Shown: positions 34,134 to 45,273, counted from the first letter of the stretch. The stretch is DNA of 64,000 bases from an uncultured cyanobacterium (GCA_937899645.1 CALCCD010000108.1:1-64000), one strand, 5' to 3'. Notes: generated from the sequence alone by a model not told the origin. Made by a program: numbers and translations.

Positions 34134-35222
34134 GTGACCACACCGAACAAGTGTCTTTTGATCGGTTCGAGCGAGCCGTACAGCGGCAAAACCGCGACCC
34201 TGTTGGGGCTGGCCAGCCAGCTTCAAGCCCGCCAGATCGACTTTAGCTACGGCAAGCCGATCGGCACCTGTTTCGACGAAGCCTCGAAAACTTCAGGCTC
34301 GCAGACCTCTGAGGACTGTGTCGATGAAGACGTTGCGTTCCTGATCGACCACCTCGGACTCAGCAGCGAGCGCGTGTTACCCACCAGCATCACCCTCGAT
34401 AGCGACACCGTTCGCAAGCGCCTGTGCGGCGACGATCGCACCGACTACGCCACGCGCATTGCCGAAGCGGCCACGGCGGGTAGCGGCTTGGTGCTGTTGG
34501 AAGGGGCGGGTAGCCTCGTAGAGGGCGAGCTGTTCGATATCTCGACGGCGCAACTGGCCGAGAAGCTCGACGCGCCGGTGATGCTGGTGATTCGCTACCG
34601 CATGGGTACGTTTGTCGATTCGCTGCTGGCGGCTAAGGCCATGCTGGGCGATCGCCTGGTCGGCGTGGCGATCAACGACGTGCCGATCGAGGCGATGGAC
34701 GAGATGCACGACTGCATTATTCCGTTCCTCGAGTCCCGCCAGATTTCTGTCTTCGGTACGATTCCGCTCAGTCCGCTGCTCAGCAGCATCAGCGTGGCCG
34801 AAATCGTCCAGAAGCTCGAAGCGCAGGTACTCTGCGGCAACGACCGACTCGATCTGATGGTGGAAACGCTGCAAGTCGGGGCCATGAGCGTCAACTCGGC
34901 GATTAAGTACTTCCAAAACGCGCGCAACTCGGCGATCGTCACCGGGGGCGATCGCGCCGATATTCAACTCGCGGCGCTGGAAACCGCGACCCACTGTCTG
35001 ATTCTGACCGGCCACCGCCTGACACCTCCGGCGATGGTGCTCAACCGCGCCGAAGAAGTAGAGATTCCGGTGCTGTCAGTCGAGCTGGATACGCTAACGA
35101 CGATCGAGCGCATCGATGCGATGTTCGGCCAAATGCGCCTGCAAGAGCCCGCGAAGGTGCAGTTTATCAAGCAGCTCATCGGCGAGCACTTCGATCTCGA
35201 GCGGCTGCTGGCGTCGCTGTAG
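34134..35222 (+). CDS. Phosphotransacetylase-family protein (BioD-like P-loop plus DRTGG domain)
   Basis: The 362-residue protein starts with a BioD/CobQ-like P-loop domain (LLIGSSEPYSGKTATLLGLA; VLLEGAGSLVEGELFDISTA), followed by a DRTGG domain (about 215-330: VGAMSVNSAIKYFQNARNSA, IVTGGDRADIQLAAL). This matches the N-terminal regulatory part of long Pta enzymes without the catalytic PTA domain, so it is not expected to make acetyl phosphate. Nucleotide sensing is likely. It starts at GTG with a strong AGGAGG. Confidence 0.82.
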   Translation: MTTPNKCLLIGSSEPYSGKTATLLGLASQLQARQIDFSYGKPIGTCFDEASKTSGSQTSEDCVDEDVAFLIDHLGLSSERVLPTSITLDSDTVRKRLCGDDRTDYATRIAEAATAGSGLVLLEGAGSLVEGELFDISTAQLAEKLDAPVMLVIRYRMGTFVDSLLAAKAMLGDRLVGVAINDVPIEAMDEMHDCIIPFLESRQISVFGTIPLSPLLSSISVAEIVQKLEAQVLCGNDRLDLMVETLQVGAMSVNSAIKYFQNARNSAIVTGGDRADIQLAALETATHCLILTGHRLTPPAMVLNRAEEVEIPVLSVELDTLTTIERIDAMFGQMRLQEPAKVQFIKQLIGEHFDLERLLASL

Positions 35223-35266
35223 GACGGCTAGAGCGATCGGCTCGTTTTGCGCGATCGAATAATTAA

Positions 35267-35319
35267 CCCCATCGAACAGTTAACCCCGTCGGGCGCGCTC
35301 GAAAGATTGCTCGATGGGG
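35267..35319. terminator. Hairpin between convergent genes
   Basis: CCCCATCGA (35267-35275) pairs perfectly with TCGATGGGG (35311-35319) around a 35-nt loop, and CTATTTC follows on the plus strand. It lies between the phosphotransacetylase-family gene and the MFS gene, which converge. Confidence 0.5.
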
Positions 35320-35347
35320 CTATTTCTGGCTGCTGGCGGAGCGGTCG

Positions 35348-36562
35348 TTAGCCAGACGAGCGATCGACGTTGGGCAGCGTGATGCGCTGACTGAGCTGCC
35401 ACGCCATCAGTACACCCGTCCCGAGGGCGAACAGCGCCGCCGTCCAGAAGGCGCTGATGATGTCGTAACGGGCAACGATCGGTGCAAGAGCGATCGGCGC
35501 GAGAAATTGCCCGAGGAATCCCAGGCCCGTGCCGGTGGCCAGTATCGTTGCCTGGAAGCGCGTCGGCGTCCGGCTCGACAGGTAGCCGTAAAGGCTGGGC
35601 ATAATCGTCCCCAAGGCGAGTCCGAAGCACAGCGCCACGGCAAACATCAGCGGTAGGCTCGTAACATTAGGGAAGGCCAGCAGCATTGCCGCTAGCAAGC
35701 CGTAGGCCACCGTACTCGTCGTCAGGTTTCCGAAGGTTTGCGCCAAGCGCCGCACGCCAAAGGCCGCGATACACCCGGAGCCGATCGCCGTAGTGGCCAG
35801 CACCATTCCGATCGAGGCGGTCGCGGCCTGTAGCTCTTCGCGCATGTAAATCGGCAGGTAGACAAAAGCGATGTAGATCGTGCCGGACGTCAGCAGCATC
35901 GATAACAGCATCGGCAAAACTTTCGGGTCGGTGACGAGGACGTGCAGCGGAATATGGCCGGATGCGTTCGCCTCGCCCGCACTCGCCGCGCGATCGCCGC
36001 TCGCATTGAGCTTGGCGGCCTCGCGTCTCAGCAGCGTCAGGCATCCCAGCGCAAACGGAATCGCCAGCCAGTACATGCAAAACGCCCAGCGCCAGCCGAT
36101 CTGGCCGAGCAGTCCGGCAATCAGCGGGTAGAGAATATTGCCGATCGCCAGTGCGCCCGAGGCGTAAGCCAGCACCTGCTGGCGCTCTTCACCGTGGTAG
36201 AACTTGCCGAGCAAGCCCATGCTGGAGGCTGTTAGCCCACCGGTGGAGACACCGAGCAGCGCCCGCACGACCATCAAAGATTGAAAGCCGGGGACGACAG
36301 CTCCGAGCGAGCCGAACAACGCGTAACCGAGCAGCGACGGCACGAGAACGGGCAGCGAACCGACGCGATCGGACAAGACGCCGAATCCCGGCACGGACAG
36401 CGCCACGGTAATAAAGTGCGTTCCGACGAGGATTCCGGCGATCTCTGGATCGAGCTGGAAGTCTGCGACGAGGTCGGGCAGATTGGGCACGACAACAGCG
36501 CCCGCCATTACAGTCAGCGTCCCGATCGCGAGGATCAAGATAAGTTTGGCATCGCGGAGCAT
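35348..36562 (-). CDS. Major facilitator superfamily transporter
   Basis: The 404-residue protein has twelve predicted membrane helices. The MFS motif between helices 2 and 3 reads GVLSDRVGSLPVLVPSLLGY, and GVSTGGLTASSMGLLGKFYH follows helix 4. A central cytoplasmic loop (about 185-210) is Ala/Ser-rich. The family plan fits a proton-coupled drug or metabolite exporter; the substrate cannot be read. It stands alone, convergent with the preceding gene. Confidence 0.88.
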   Translation of the reverse strand: MLRDAKLILILAIGTLTVMAGAVVVPNLPDLVADFQLDPEIAGILVGTHFITVALSVPGFGVLSDRVGSLPVLVPSLLGYALFGSLGAVVPGFQSLMVVRALLGVSTGGLTASSMGLLGKFYHGEERQQVLAYASGALAIGNILYPLIAGLLGQIGWRWAFCMYWLAIPFALGCLTLLRREAAKLNASGDRAASAGEANASGHIPLHVLVTDPKVLPMLLSMLLTSGTIYIAFVYLPIYMREELQAATASIGMVLATTAIGSGCIAAFGVRRLAQTFGNLTTSTVAYGLLAAMLLAFPNVTSLPLMFAVALCFGLALGTIMPSLYGYLSSRTPTRFQATILATGTGLGFLGQFLAPIALAPIVARYDIISAFWTAALFALGTGVLMAWQLSQRITLPNVDRSSG

Positions 36563-36794
36563 AGGGACAGTAGTTGCAAGAAGGTAAGCATTTAATCCTA
36601 TCGAATAGATCGCCGAGACGGTTTGGTGGCGAGCTGAGGACAGTTTTCAATTTGGTTGTCGAGCGCGCTGGTGGCGGCGACAGTGAAAAGCTCGCACGGA
36701 GCCCGGTCGCAACATGCTGCCGCGCGCAGCTTTTGGGAGCCGATCGCGACTCATTCAGCGACTAGCTCCCACGAATTCACGCGCTAAAGCGATG

Positions 36795-38813
36795 TTAGGC
36801 CGGGTAGATCCGCAGGCGGCGGTTGGGCTCGTCGCCGAAGCTATCGGATTTTAGGTGGTAGTGCTCGACGAGCTCGTGCTGCATTTTACGCACCTTCGGC
36901 GATCGCGGCAGCAGCTCTACGGGCTGCCCCTTAGGCAGAACGATCTGCTCGACGGCGAGGCGCGTCTCCTCGAGCGCTTCGAGCTCGTCGTCGCTGCCGT
37001 CGCGGGTAAAGAGCTGCAAGTCCGGCACGTCGGGCACGCCGGGATCTTCCATCTTCAGGATACGCTTGAGGGCGCGAGTAATCTGCGGCAGGCTGCTGCT
37101 CTTGATCGGGTGGATGGGGATTTTGCGCGCTTTGGCGATGTGGCGCAGCTTGGCGTGGTTGCGCAGGTGCGATCGCAGGGCGATCACCGCATTGGCATCG
37201 TCGAGGTCTTTGGTGAGGCGCACCGGTAGACCGAGCAGCTCGATCGCGCGATCGAGCTGGTGTTTGCTAATCGCATAGGGATACAGCACCATCGACGGCG
37301 GTTCGATATCGGTTTCGGCTAGCGCTTCTGGCGCGATCGGCTCGCCCGTCGTCCGCGCCTGCAACGACAGATCCAGCATCCGCTCGAACTGCTGCGCCGG
37401 AGTCTGGGGCATCAGCGTCGCCCCATCGCGACGCGCTTTGCGAACGCGCGGGTTGCTATCCAGGCTCGGCGTCAGGCCCGATCGCGGTACGGGTCGCATC
37501 TTCCCCGAGGCTCGCCACCCCCGCGCACCCGGCACGTCCGGCGGCACAGGAACCACGTCAGTCGGAAGCTCGCGCTCGATCTTGACCGCGCCCTGGCCGT
37601 CGAAGCTGCGGACTTGGGGGTTGGGCTGGCCGCGCCGCAGCAGCGTATCGACCATCTGCGCCACGTTCTCGTGGACGACCCAGCGGTAGCGCTCCAGCAT
37701 CTCGACGGCAATGCCGAAGGTGGGCGGCGCTTTGCGTTCGAGTACGGTTTTCTGCGTGCCGCGCCGTCGGGCTTCGTCGTCGCCCAGGGTGACGGACTGG
37801 ATGCCGCCGATCAGGTCGGAGAGCGTCGGGTTTTTCAGCAGGTTTTCGATGCGGTTGCCGTGGGCCGTGCCGACGAGCTGAACGCCGCGCTCGGCGATCG
37901 TCCGCGCCGCCAGGGCTTCGAGTTCCGTGCCAATTTCGTCGATGACGATGACTTCTGGCATGTGGTTTTCGACCGCCTCGATCATCACCTGATGCTGGAG
38001 TTCTGGACTGGCTACGTGCATCCGCCGCGCCCGCCCGATCGCGGGGTGAGGGATATCGCCGTCGCCCGCGATCTCGTTGGAAGTGTCGATAATCACGACG
38101 CGCTTCTCCAGGTCGTCGGCCAGGACGCGGGCGATCTCGCGCAGCACCGTCGTTTTGCCGACGCCGGGACGCCCGAGCATCAGAATCGACTCGCCGCTTT
38201 CGACTAGGTCGCGAATCAGCTCGATCGTTCCGAACACCGATCGCCCGACGCGGCAGGTCAGGCCGATAATTTCGCCCGCGCGGTTGCGGATAGCGCTGAT
38301 GCGGTGCAAAGTCTGTTCGATCCCGGCGCGATTATCGCCGCCGAAGTGGCCGACGCGATCGATGCAGGCTTGCAGGTCGGCGCGCGACACCGGGCGATCG
38401 CTCAAATATTCAGCCTGCTCGGCGAAGCGAATCTCTGGCTTGCGCCCCAGGTCGAGAACGATTTCGATCAGGTTGCCGTAGTTCTCGCGATCGCGCAGGG
38501 CGCAGCGCAGGTCGTCGGGCAGGATGTCGATTAGGCGATCGAGGTCGTCGTCGTAGCGCTGGACGTGGGCGTCACCTTCGGCGTTGCGCTCGGCTTCGGT
38601 GGCTTCTTGGGGCACGGCAAGTGCAGCGGCTTCGGACGCAGTGGTTTCGGCAGTGGCTTCCGCGGCGACTTCTGCGGCGGCGGCTACGCCATCAGCCTCA
38701 GGCGTGGCGACCTGTCGATCGCCCGCTGACGGCGCGATCGGGGCATCCGCCGCCGCGCTGTCCGTGTTGTCGGTGCTGACAGAATTCGTCGCGTTCGGTT
38801 CCGTGTTGGACAT
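36795..38813 (-). CDS. R3H-domain AAA ATPase (Ycf45-like)
   Basis: From ATG 38813 the protein has 672 residues. After a low-complexity N-terminus (1-105, Ala/Thr/Asp-rich) comes a SpoIIIAA-type ATPase domain with Walker [16 protein letters not shown], Walker [17 protein letters not shown] and [20 protein letters not shown]. The C-terminal part has [20 protein letters not shown] and an R3H nucleic-acid-binding domain ending [20 protein letters not shown]. This is the cyanobacterial and algal-plastid Ycf45 family; its role is not established. Binding single-stranded nucleic acid is expected from R3H. Codons upstream of 38813 are not supported. Confidence 0.88.
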   Translation of the reverse strand: MSNTEPNATNSVSTDNTDSAAADAPIAPSAGDRQVATPEADGVAAAAEVAAEATAETTASEAAALAVPQEATEAERNAEGDAHVQRYDDDLDRLIDILPDDLRCALRDRENYGNLIEIVLDLGRKPEIRFAEQAEYLSDRPVSRADLQACIDRVGHFGGDNRAGIEQTLHRISAIRNRAGEIIGLTCRVGRSVFGTIELIRDLVESGESILMLGRPGVGKTTVLREIARVLADDLEKRVVIIDTSNEIAGDGDIPHPAIGRARRMHVASPELQHQVMIEAVENHMPEVIVIDEIGTELEALAARTIAERGVQLVGTAHGNRIENLLKNPTLSDLIGGIQSVTLGDDEARRRGTQKTVLERKAPPTFGIAVEMLERYRWVVHENVAQMVDTLLRRGQPNPQVRSFDGQGAVKIERELPTDVVPVPPDVPGARGWRASGKMRPVPRSGLTPSLDSNPRVRKARRDGATLMPQTPAQQFERMLDLSLQARTTGEPIAPEALAETDIEPPSMVLYPYAISKHQLDRAIELLGLPVRLTKDLDDANAVIALRSHLRNHAKLRHIAKARKIPIHPIKSSSLPQITRALKRILKMEDPGVPDVPDLQLFTRDGSDDELEALEETRLAVEQIVLPKGQPVELLPRSPKVRKMQHELVEHYHLKSDSFGDEPNRRLRIYPA

Positions 38814-38981
38814 GGAAGAAGAGTCGTGATTCTTGCGGGCGGGATCGCCGGGAGAGGCCAAAGGAGAAGACACAGATATAAACGCGGAAGAGCAAAGGCG
38901 CACGGGTACGAGTCGCACACGTACAAATATTGCCAGACCGAGCAAAGAAAGTGCAGCGCGCGACAAGTGGGGAAATACGAA

Positions 38982-40085
38982 CTACGGCATCGGTCTGGCT
39001 TCCTCGAGAGCGGGCTTGAGCGAGGCGGTCAGACTGTGGGCGAGACGAACCGCGCGCCAGAGCAGCTCGGGGTGCAGCTCGAGGCGATCGCGACCTCGAT
39101 GGGCTTCGAGTTCGTCGCAGATCGGCGCGAGCAGCTTGCGGGCGAAACTGCCGTAAGCCACACCAGAGATGCCGCCGCGCCCGAGCCGGAGTCCGGCCTC
39201 TTGGAGCTTCGTCACCGTGCGATCGTTCGTGCCGCCCGCGAGCTGCACGAAACCGGGCAACCCCGCCGCCACCACCTTGCGCCCGAAGCGAACCGCCGCC
39301 ACCGTCGCCCCTTTGCCGAGGTCGCCGCTCATGGGTCGGCCATCCGCCTGCCAAAGCAGAACCGGGGCGAGCTGGGGCGATATTTTGGCGGCCAGGGCGC
39401 GCAGGTAGGCGATCGCGTCGCGATCGCGGCTGTCGGGGCAACTAACCGAAAGAAGAGAAAGGCGGTTGACCCAGGGGCAAATCGCCTGCCAGAGGCGATC
39501 GAAGTCGGCTTCGCTCCCCGATCGCGTGTGAATTTCGATGGCGTCGATGCCACTGATAATGGCTCCGATCACGCGCTTGGGTTTAGCGACGAACGATCGG
39601 GTGTCGATCGCGCCGATCGGGCAGGTGGGAACGCAGCGCCCGCAGCCGTAGCAGCGCGCGTCGATCACGCCGAGGGGTTTGCCCGTCGCGCCCAGCTCGA
39701 AGTCGATCGCATCAGCCGGACATACGCGCTCGCAGGGTCGGGGACAGCGCGGTGGGCAAACCAGCGGATCGAAGTACGCTTTGCGAAAGTGGGGATCTTC
39801 GGCGTCGTTGAAGCTGGCCATCAGCAGGGGCGGCGGCGCTGCTGGAAATCCGCGTTCGATCGCTTCGGGGCGCAGCCGCTCGGCCACGCGCAGGCCGTCT
39901 CGGGCTGCCGCGATCGTCGCTTCGTCAGCGGCGACGTCGATGCAGTCCGCACCCGCGAGGGCATAGGCAATGGCGATGGTGCGAATCGCCGGAAGGTGTT
40001 GAAAGCTCGCACCGCAGATTGCCTTGAACCAGGTTCCGGCCTCTAGCGATTGTATTTGGCTGGGGAAAACTTTCACGCCTCCCAT
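38982..40085 (-). CDS. ldpA: Light-dependent period protein LdpA (iron-sulfur, circadian input)
   Basis: In Synechococcus elongatus LdpA is a redox-active Fe-S protein that adjusts the circadian period to light intensity through the Kai clock input. From ATG 40085 it has 367 residues. The N-terminus has SLEAGTWFKAICGASFQHLP and ALAGADCIDVAADEATIAAA. Two 4Fe-4S motifs follow: CPPRCPRPCERVCP and CYGCGRCVPTCP. The rest resembles a TIM-barrel-like domain. An open frame continues 172 codons upstream without family likeness and is rejected. It is divergent from uppS. No kai genes are in this window. Confidence 0.9.
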   Translation of the reverse strand: MGGVKVFPSQIQSLEAGTWFKAICGASFQHLPAIRTIAIAYALAGADCIDVAADEATIAAARDGLRVAERLRPEAIERGFPAAPPPLLMASFNDAEDPHFRKAYFDPLVCPPRCPRPCERVCPADAIDFELGATGKPLGVIDARCYGCGRCVPTCPIGAIDTRSFVAKPKRVIGAIISGIDAIEIHTRSGSEADFDRLWQAICPWVNRLSLLSVSCPDSRDRDAIAYLRALAAKISPQLAPVLLWQADGRPMSGDLGKGATVAAVRFGRKVVAAGLPGFVQLAGGTNDRTVTKLQEAGLRLGRGGISGVAYGSFARKLLAPICDELEAHRGRDRLELHPELLWRAVRLAHSLTASLKPALEEARPMP

Positions 40086-40463
40086 GCTAGTGCGCGATCC
40101 CAAAATTGGCTCGTCCGCAGAAACGCGATAGAAACGCGGGGGAGCGCCCGACCTTGCGGCCAGCTCGGCCACCCGATCGCTCGACGTTTCCCCACCTGCG
40201 GTAATGACGAAACCACCTCGACGGCTCCGGACTTGTGCAGCGCGTCGAAGCGTTGCGGGCACAGCCGGAGCGATCGCCGGGGCCTGGCGAGTCGCCCGAT
40301 CGGAGGCGGCACGGGCCTGTGAGCGGCAGAATTGCGACGCTTCGGCAAACGGCCTCAACCGCGACTCCGGGTACAATTCAAGGTGCGCGCGACCTTTTTC
40401 GGGAATTTCGATGTTTGGACACGGGGTTGACAGCGATTCATGGTAGGGAGTGGTGAGCAAGAT
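40086..40463. other. Divergent promoter region ldpA/uppS
   Basis: This is the 378-nt gap between the ldpA and uppS starts. The ldpA frame stays open here on the minus strand, but the residues are Arg/Ala-rich and unlike the family. No other gene or clear hairpin was found; both promoters should be inside. Confidence 0.45.
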
Positions 40464-41243
<780 letters not shown>

Positions 41244-41422
41244 GCCGTCAGTGAGCGCGCGGCGCGCCGGAACCGCCCCTCCGCAATTTCGTCAGTTCTC
41301 GAAGCCTCCAAAGTTCCGAACGAGTATCCAGAAGTCCTCCGGAGTTGCCAGGAGTTCCCAGGACTCTCCAACGAGATCGCGACCCCGCATTTATGCCCCA
41401 TAGCCGCAACATTAAAACGGAT

Positions 41423-42517
41423 ATGAATCGCCGAGACGCCCGCACCACTGTCACCGCTCGCCTCGTCCGAATCGCGCCTTCGATGGCGTTTGGTTTCTGG
41501 GTGGCGGGAGCTGCCGCGCTTGCGATTGCCGCCCCGGATATCCGCTCTACTCCACTCCGCGAAACGAACCTGGCCCAGGCCGCTCCTTTCCAGTCGTTGC
41601 AGCCGGTTCCCGACCTCGACGCCGCCGATATCCAAGTCCGCAACGGCCTCGACTACCAGCGGCGCGGCCAGCCCGATAAGGCGATCGAAGCCTGGGAAGC
41701 GGCGCTCGACACCTACGTCGAGGTGTTCGACTTCGAGAGTATGGGGCGCGTCTACGGCTACCTCGGCCCCGCCTACGTCGCCACCGGCCAGTACCAGGAG
41801 GCCGAGATTGCTTTTGCCCAGCAGGTGTCGATCGCCCGCCAGCGCGACGACTCCGTAACGCTCGCCTACGGCCTCAACAACCTCGGGGTGGTACTGCTCC
41901 AGGGCAACGATATCGACGCCGCCGAAACCGTTCTGCTCGAGGCGCTGGCGGAGTCTGAAGCGATTCGCAACCCCGGCGTCACGGCCACCTCGCTTAACAA
42001 TCTCGGACTGGTAGAAGTGGCGCGCGGTGACTTTTTCGCGGCGATCGTCCGCTACGAAACGGCCCTGAAGTGGCACTGGGAAGCCGAGATGGTGACCGGC
42101 GAGGCCAGCACCTACAACAACCTGGGCGAAGCCTACTGGGAAACCGACGACTACGAAAACACCATCGGCGCGTACGGCGCGGCGCTGACGATCGCCCGCG
42201 ACAGCCTCGACTTTGACAATTTTTACCGCGCGATCGACGGCCTGGTTGTCGCCCACCAGAGCGTCGGTCGCTTTTTCCGCGCCCAAGATCTACTCGAAGA
42301 GCGCCTCGAACTGGCCCGCCGCGAGACGGATTCCGCCCAAGAACTCCAGACCCTGCGCGGTTTTGCGTCGCTGTATACGATCGCTGGAGAATACGACGCA
42401 GCGATCCGGTTCTACGAAGGCGCGATCGCCCTGGCGCGCGAAATCGGCGATCGCCCCAGCGAGCTGCGCCTGAGTAGCGACCTGGCCCAGGTGCTGACCG
42501 TCGCTCCCGAGCGCTAA
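41423..42517 (+). CDS. Secreted tetratricopeptide-repeat protein
   Basis: From ATG 41423 the protein has 364 residues: a signal peptide or anchor (MAFGFWVAGAAALAIAAP), then six to seven TPR units (for example ADIQVRNGLDYQRRGQPDKA; YGLNNLGVVLLQGNDIDAAE; STYNNLGEAYWETDDYENTI). TPRs make scaffolds for protein assembly; the partner is unknown. It is likely periplasmic or lumenal. ATG 41393 is an alternative start. It lies 179 nt after uppS, same strand. Confidence 0.8.
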   Translation: MNRRDARTTVTARLVRIAPSMAFGFWVAGAAALAIAAPDIRSTPLRETNLAQAAPFQSLQPVPDLDAADIQVRNGLDYQRRGQPDKAIEAWEAALDTYVEVFDFESMGRVYGYLGPAYVATGQYQEAEIAFAQQVSIARQRDDSVTLAYGLNNLGVVLLQGNDIDAAETVLLEALAESEAIRNPGVTATSLNNLGLVEVARGDFFAAIVRYETALKWHWEAEMVTGEASTYNNLGEAYWETDDYENTIGAYGAALTIARDSLDFDNFYRAIDGLVVAHQSVGRFFRAQDLLEERLELARRETDSAQELQTLRGFASLYTIAGEYDAAIRFYEGAIALAREIGDRPSELRLSSDLAQVLTVAPER

Positions 42518-42937
42518 GCTCGGGCAAAGCCGCAAATCGGACGCCTTTTCGCCTAGAGCGCTCCGAGAATTCGTCCGGAAGTCGCCAAAGAAGGACGAGC
42601 TTGTCGTCCGCGTAGGGTCGGCCTCTCCGATCGCCTGGGTGTGCCGCACGATTCGCTTCGCGAAGGCGACGTCAACGACGACGCCTTCGCGATCGAAGTC
42701 CAGACGGTGGGCGTTTATTTTCGTGGAGTACGCCTAGATCGGTGCGGCCTGTCCCGCAAGGTTGTCCGTTATACTGTCGGTCGAAGCGATGTCGCTCAGA
42801 ATAGCAAAAGTCTCGGCTTGCCTGGTTTCTAACCGAGTCCGATTTCTACTCGATCGCGGTATTCGACAGCGCCAAGGCACACATCGCCCAAAGATTTACA
42901 GATTTCTCCCACCCCCGTGTTTTACGAGGTCAATGCT
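42518..42937. other. Intergenic region carrying dispersed repeat copy 2
   Basis: This 420-nt gap has no supported gene. Its middle (42611-42683) matches the repeat at 10055-10135, and the right part (42740-42937) should contain the promoter of the small conserved gene. Confidence 0.5.
42611..42683. repeat. Dispersed palindrome-rich repeat, copy 2
   Basis: The segment GTCGGCCTCTCCGATCGCCT followed by GGGTG, then GATTCGCTTCGCGAAGGC and GACGTCAACGACGACG, parallels copy 1 at 10055-10135 in order and spacing. TTCGCGAA is a perfect palindrome at its centre. Confidence 0.55.
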
Positions 42938-43153
42938 ATGCCAAGTCCCGTCTCCTCCGCCGAAGTTCCCGCCGCCGCTCTGCCAGACGATCGCGATCGC
43001 GTTTGGAACCACCTCAAGCAAGCGATCGCCGACAGCTCGGGATTTCAGCGCTGGCAGCTCGATCGTCGTCAGACCTTCGATCGCGATCGCGTTTCTCTAG
43101 ATTCCCAGGTGGCGACATATCTGCGCGAAACTCTCGAGACGCTCGCTTACTAG
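42938..43153 (+). CDS. Small conserved cyanobacterial protein (71 aa)
   Basis: ATG 42938 has GAGGT 7 nt upstream; a GTG at 42917 gives a longer frame but lacks such a site. The product has one helical core, DRDRVWNHLKQAIADSSGFQ and RWQLDRRQ, ending VATYLRETLETLAY. It is soluble. I recall similar short proteins in other cyanobacteria but no function. A very strong hairpin lies 107 nt downstream. Confidence 0.65.
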   Translation: MPSPVSSAEVPAAALPDDRDRVWNHLKQAIADSSGFQRWQLDRRQTFDRDRVSLDSQVATYLRETLETLAY

Positions 43154-43260
43154 TCGCTCTGCCCAGTTAGTCGCTTTATCCGAGACGCCGTATTAAAGCC
43201 GTGCTGTCGGCCTCAATCGAGCGAAAGCAAACAGCGGTAAATAACGGCCTAACCTCGTTG

Positions 43261-43316
43261 TGAACAAGTGAGAAAGCCCGTCGCAATGATGTGCGACGGG
43301 CTTTCTCACTTGTTCA
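43261..43316. terminator. Terminator with a perfect 25-bp stem
   Basis: Positions 43261-43285 are the exact reverse complement of 43292-43316, with a 6-nt loop ATGATG. The core is AGAAAGCCCGTCGCA. Such a long unbroken stem is exceptional. It separates the plus-strand small gene from the minus-strand trnN-hemA region and can stop transcription from both sides. Confidence 0.85.
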
Positions 43317-43321
43317 TTAAA

Positions 43322-43393
<72 letters not shown>

Positions 43394-43531
43394 TTGCTCT
43401 CTGATGCGAAATCTATATTAGCTAGAGAGCTTACGTTTTGCAACCCTTCGGGAGAACTTCATTGAGAACCGTCTCGAACTGTAGCGGGCCTCAATGCATT
43501 TCCGGCTCGCGTGCAGTTCACTCAGCAGCGC

Positions 43532-43568
43532 CGCCCGATCGCGTCCAGGTCGCCTTGGCGATCGGGCG
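43532..43568 (-). terminator. Hairpin after hemA
   Basis: CGCCCGATCGC (43532-43542) pairs perfectly with GCGATCGGGCG (43558-43568). It lies 10 nt past the hemA stop. No T-run follows, so it may stabilise the 3' end rather than terminate. Confidence 0.45.
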
Positions 43569-43577
43569 ATCGCGGCC

Positions 43578-44879
43578 CTAACGCTTGGCGGTTTCTTCCT
43601 CCAGGCTAAACAGCGTCCGTAGGGTGTGCATCGCGACGCGGCGCGCTTCGAGATCCTGCTGGGCGCGCAGCTGCACCATCGGGTCGTGAAGGATTTTGTT
43701 GACGATGCCGCGCGTCAGCGACTCGATCACTTCCTGATGCTTGTCGTCGAACTCCGTGCCGAGGCGCGACAGGGCTTTCTCCAACTCTTGCTCGCGGATG
43801 CCTTCGATCTTCTTGCGAAGGCTAGAGATCGTCGGGACGGTTTCGAGCGACTGCCACCAAGTCTCGAAGTTGGCGACTTCTTCTTCGAGCAGGGCTTCGG
43901 CCTCGAGGGCCATCTGGCGGCGGCTCTCTTGGTTTTGAGCGACGACGGCTTTGAGGTCATCGACGTTAAAGCAGCGAATGCCCGCCACGCCCGTGACATC
44001 AGCGGCAATGTTGCGCGGCACGGAAATATCTACCAGAACGAGGTCGCCGTCAGCATCGACGATCGGCTCCAGGTTGGCTTTGGTCAGAATCGGCTGGGTC
44101 GCGCCGGTGCTGGTAAAGGCCAGATTCGAGGCGGCGACAGCATCGAGCATCTCGGTCAGCGGACGCACGGCGATATTGGCGCTCGGGTACTGTCCGGCCA
44201 GCTCTTCGGCACGGCGCTGGGAGCGGTTGACGAGCGTAATGCGATCGGCTCCCTTCGAGAGTAGGTGCTTGATCAGCAGCTTCGACATTTTGCCCGCACC
44301 GACGATGCAGACCTCGAGATCTTTCAGGCAGCCCCCATCCGTCTGGGCCAGCTTCAGTTGCGCCAGCTCGACGGCGGCGGAGCTGATCGACACCGCGCCC
44401 GTGCCGATGCTGGTTTCGGTGCGAACGCGCTTGCCCGCGCCGATCGCCTGCTTGAAGAGCTGATTGAGAATGCGGCCGATGCCTTTGTTTTTCTGACCTT
44501 GCTTGTGGGTGGTCTTCACCTGCGCCAAGATCTGGCCTTCGCCGAGGACGAGGCTCTCGAGTCCGGCACTGACGCGCATCAGGTGCATCACGGCGTCTTG
44601 GTGGAGCAGCACGAATAGGTACGGGCGCAGCTCGGAGAGCATCATGCCGCTGCGATCGCAGAGGAACTGGCTGACCTCGCGCACGCCCGCCTCCATGTCT
44701 TTGGCGATGAAATAAATTTCGAGGCGGTTACAGGTACTGAGAACGGAGATTTCCTCGATGCTGGGATAGGCGCGGAGCTGGGCGAAAGCATCTTGTAGAT
44801 CGGCTTCCGGGATGCTTAGCTTTTCGCGCACTTCGACCGGGGTGGTTTTGTGACTCAGTCCGATAACGGCAATATTCAT
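43578..44879 (-). CDS. hemA: Glutamyl-tRNA reductase
   Basis: HemA reduces glutamyl-tRNA(Glu) with NADPH to glutamate-1-semialdehyde, the first committed step to haem and chlorophyll. The 433 residues include the N-terminal [20 protein letters not shown], the catalytic Cys50 in [12 protein letters not shown], the NADPH-binding [20 protein letters not shown] and the C-terminal dimerisation helix ([20 protein letters not shown]). It is downstream of the FBPase/SBPase gene on the same strand, but a terminator and 416 nt separate them. Confidence 0.97.
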   Translation of the reverse strand: MNIAVIGLSHKTTPVEVREKLSIPEADLQDAFAQLRAYPSIEEISVLSTCNRLEIYFIAKDMEAGVREVSQFLCDRSGMMLSELRPYLFVLLHQDAVMHLMRVSAGLESLVLGEGQILAQVKTTHKQGQKNKGIGRILNQLFKQAIGAGKRVRTETSIGTGAVSISSAAVELAQLKLAQTDGGCLKDLEVCIVGAGKMSKLLIKHLLSKGADRITLVNRSQRRAEELAGQYPSANIAVRPLTEMLDAVAASNLAFTSTGATQPILTKANLEPIVDADGDLVLVDISVPRNIAADVTGVAGIRCFNVDDLKAVVAQNQESRRQMALEAEALLEEEVANFETWWQSLETVPTISSLRKKIEGIREQELEKALSRLGTEFDDKHQEVIESLTRGIVNKILHDPMVQLRAQQDLEARRVAMHTLRTLFSLEEETAKR

Positions 44880-45084
44880 CGAATTTATAAATAGAAGCTA
44901 TTAAAAAGGAGAGCGACACAATTATCTATAAATGTCGATCGTTTGGCGACCGATCGAAATGTTCCGAAACGATCCCCGCCGCACTCGTCAGATCGGGCGA
45001 TCGGCAAGCGCATCAACGGGCGAATTGAAACAGCCATCGAGATCGCAAGATTTGAGAGCGTCGAACCTGGCAGGAAGACAGCAA

Positions 45085-45123
45085 AAACGGCGATCGCCCA
45101 CCGAAGTGAAGCGATCGCCGTTT
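45085..45123 (-). terminator. Intrinsic terminator after the FBPase/SBPase gene
   Basis: AAACGGCGATCGC (45085-45097) and GCGATCGCCGTTT (45111-45123) are perfect complements; each arm contains a HIP1 octamer. On the minus strand the T-run continues (TTTTTGC). Confidence 0.75.
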
Positions 45124-45177
45124 CGACAATTCACACGCTGTTGCAGCAAACTCGGAACGCGCCGTCGAGGTCAACGT

Positions 45178-45273
45178 CCGATCCGGGTAGGGGCGCATAG
45201 CAATGCGCCTAGCATCGGTGGATTTCCCAGCGATATCGCGGGCGCACTGCCGTGGCGCCCCTACCCGGATCGG
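45178..45273. repeat. 19-bp inverted repeat element
   Basis: CCGATCCGGGTAGGGGCGC (45178-45196) and its exact complement (45255-45273) flank 58 nt. The left arm runs into GCGCATAGCAATGCGCC, itself a small hairpin. The GTAGGGGCGCATAGCAATGC string is a recurrent intergenic repeat of cyanobacteria as far as I recall. Confidence 0.7.

Noticed and set aside
38826-40046. 406-residue plus-strand open frame opposite ldpA
   Set aside because: It overlaps ldpA entirely, is rich in Arg and Gly, and has no domain; ldpA has two Fe-S motifs.
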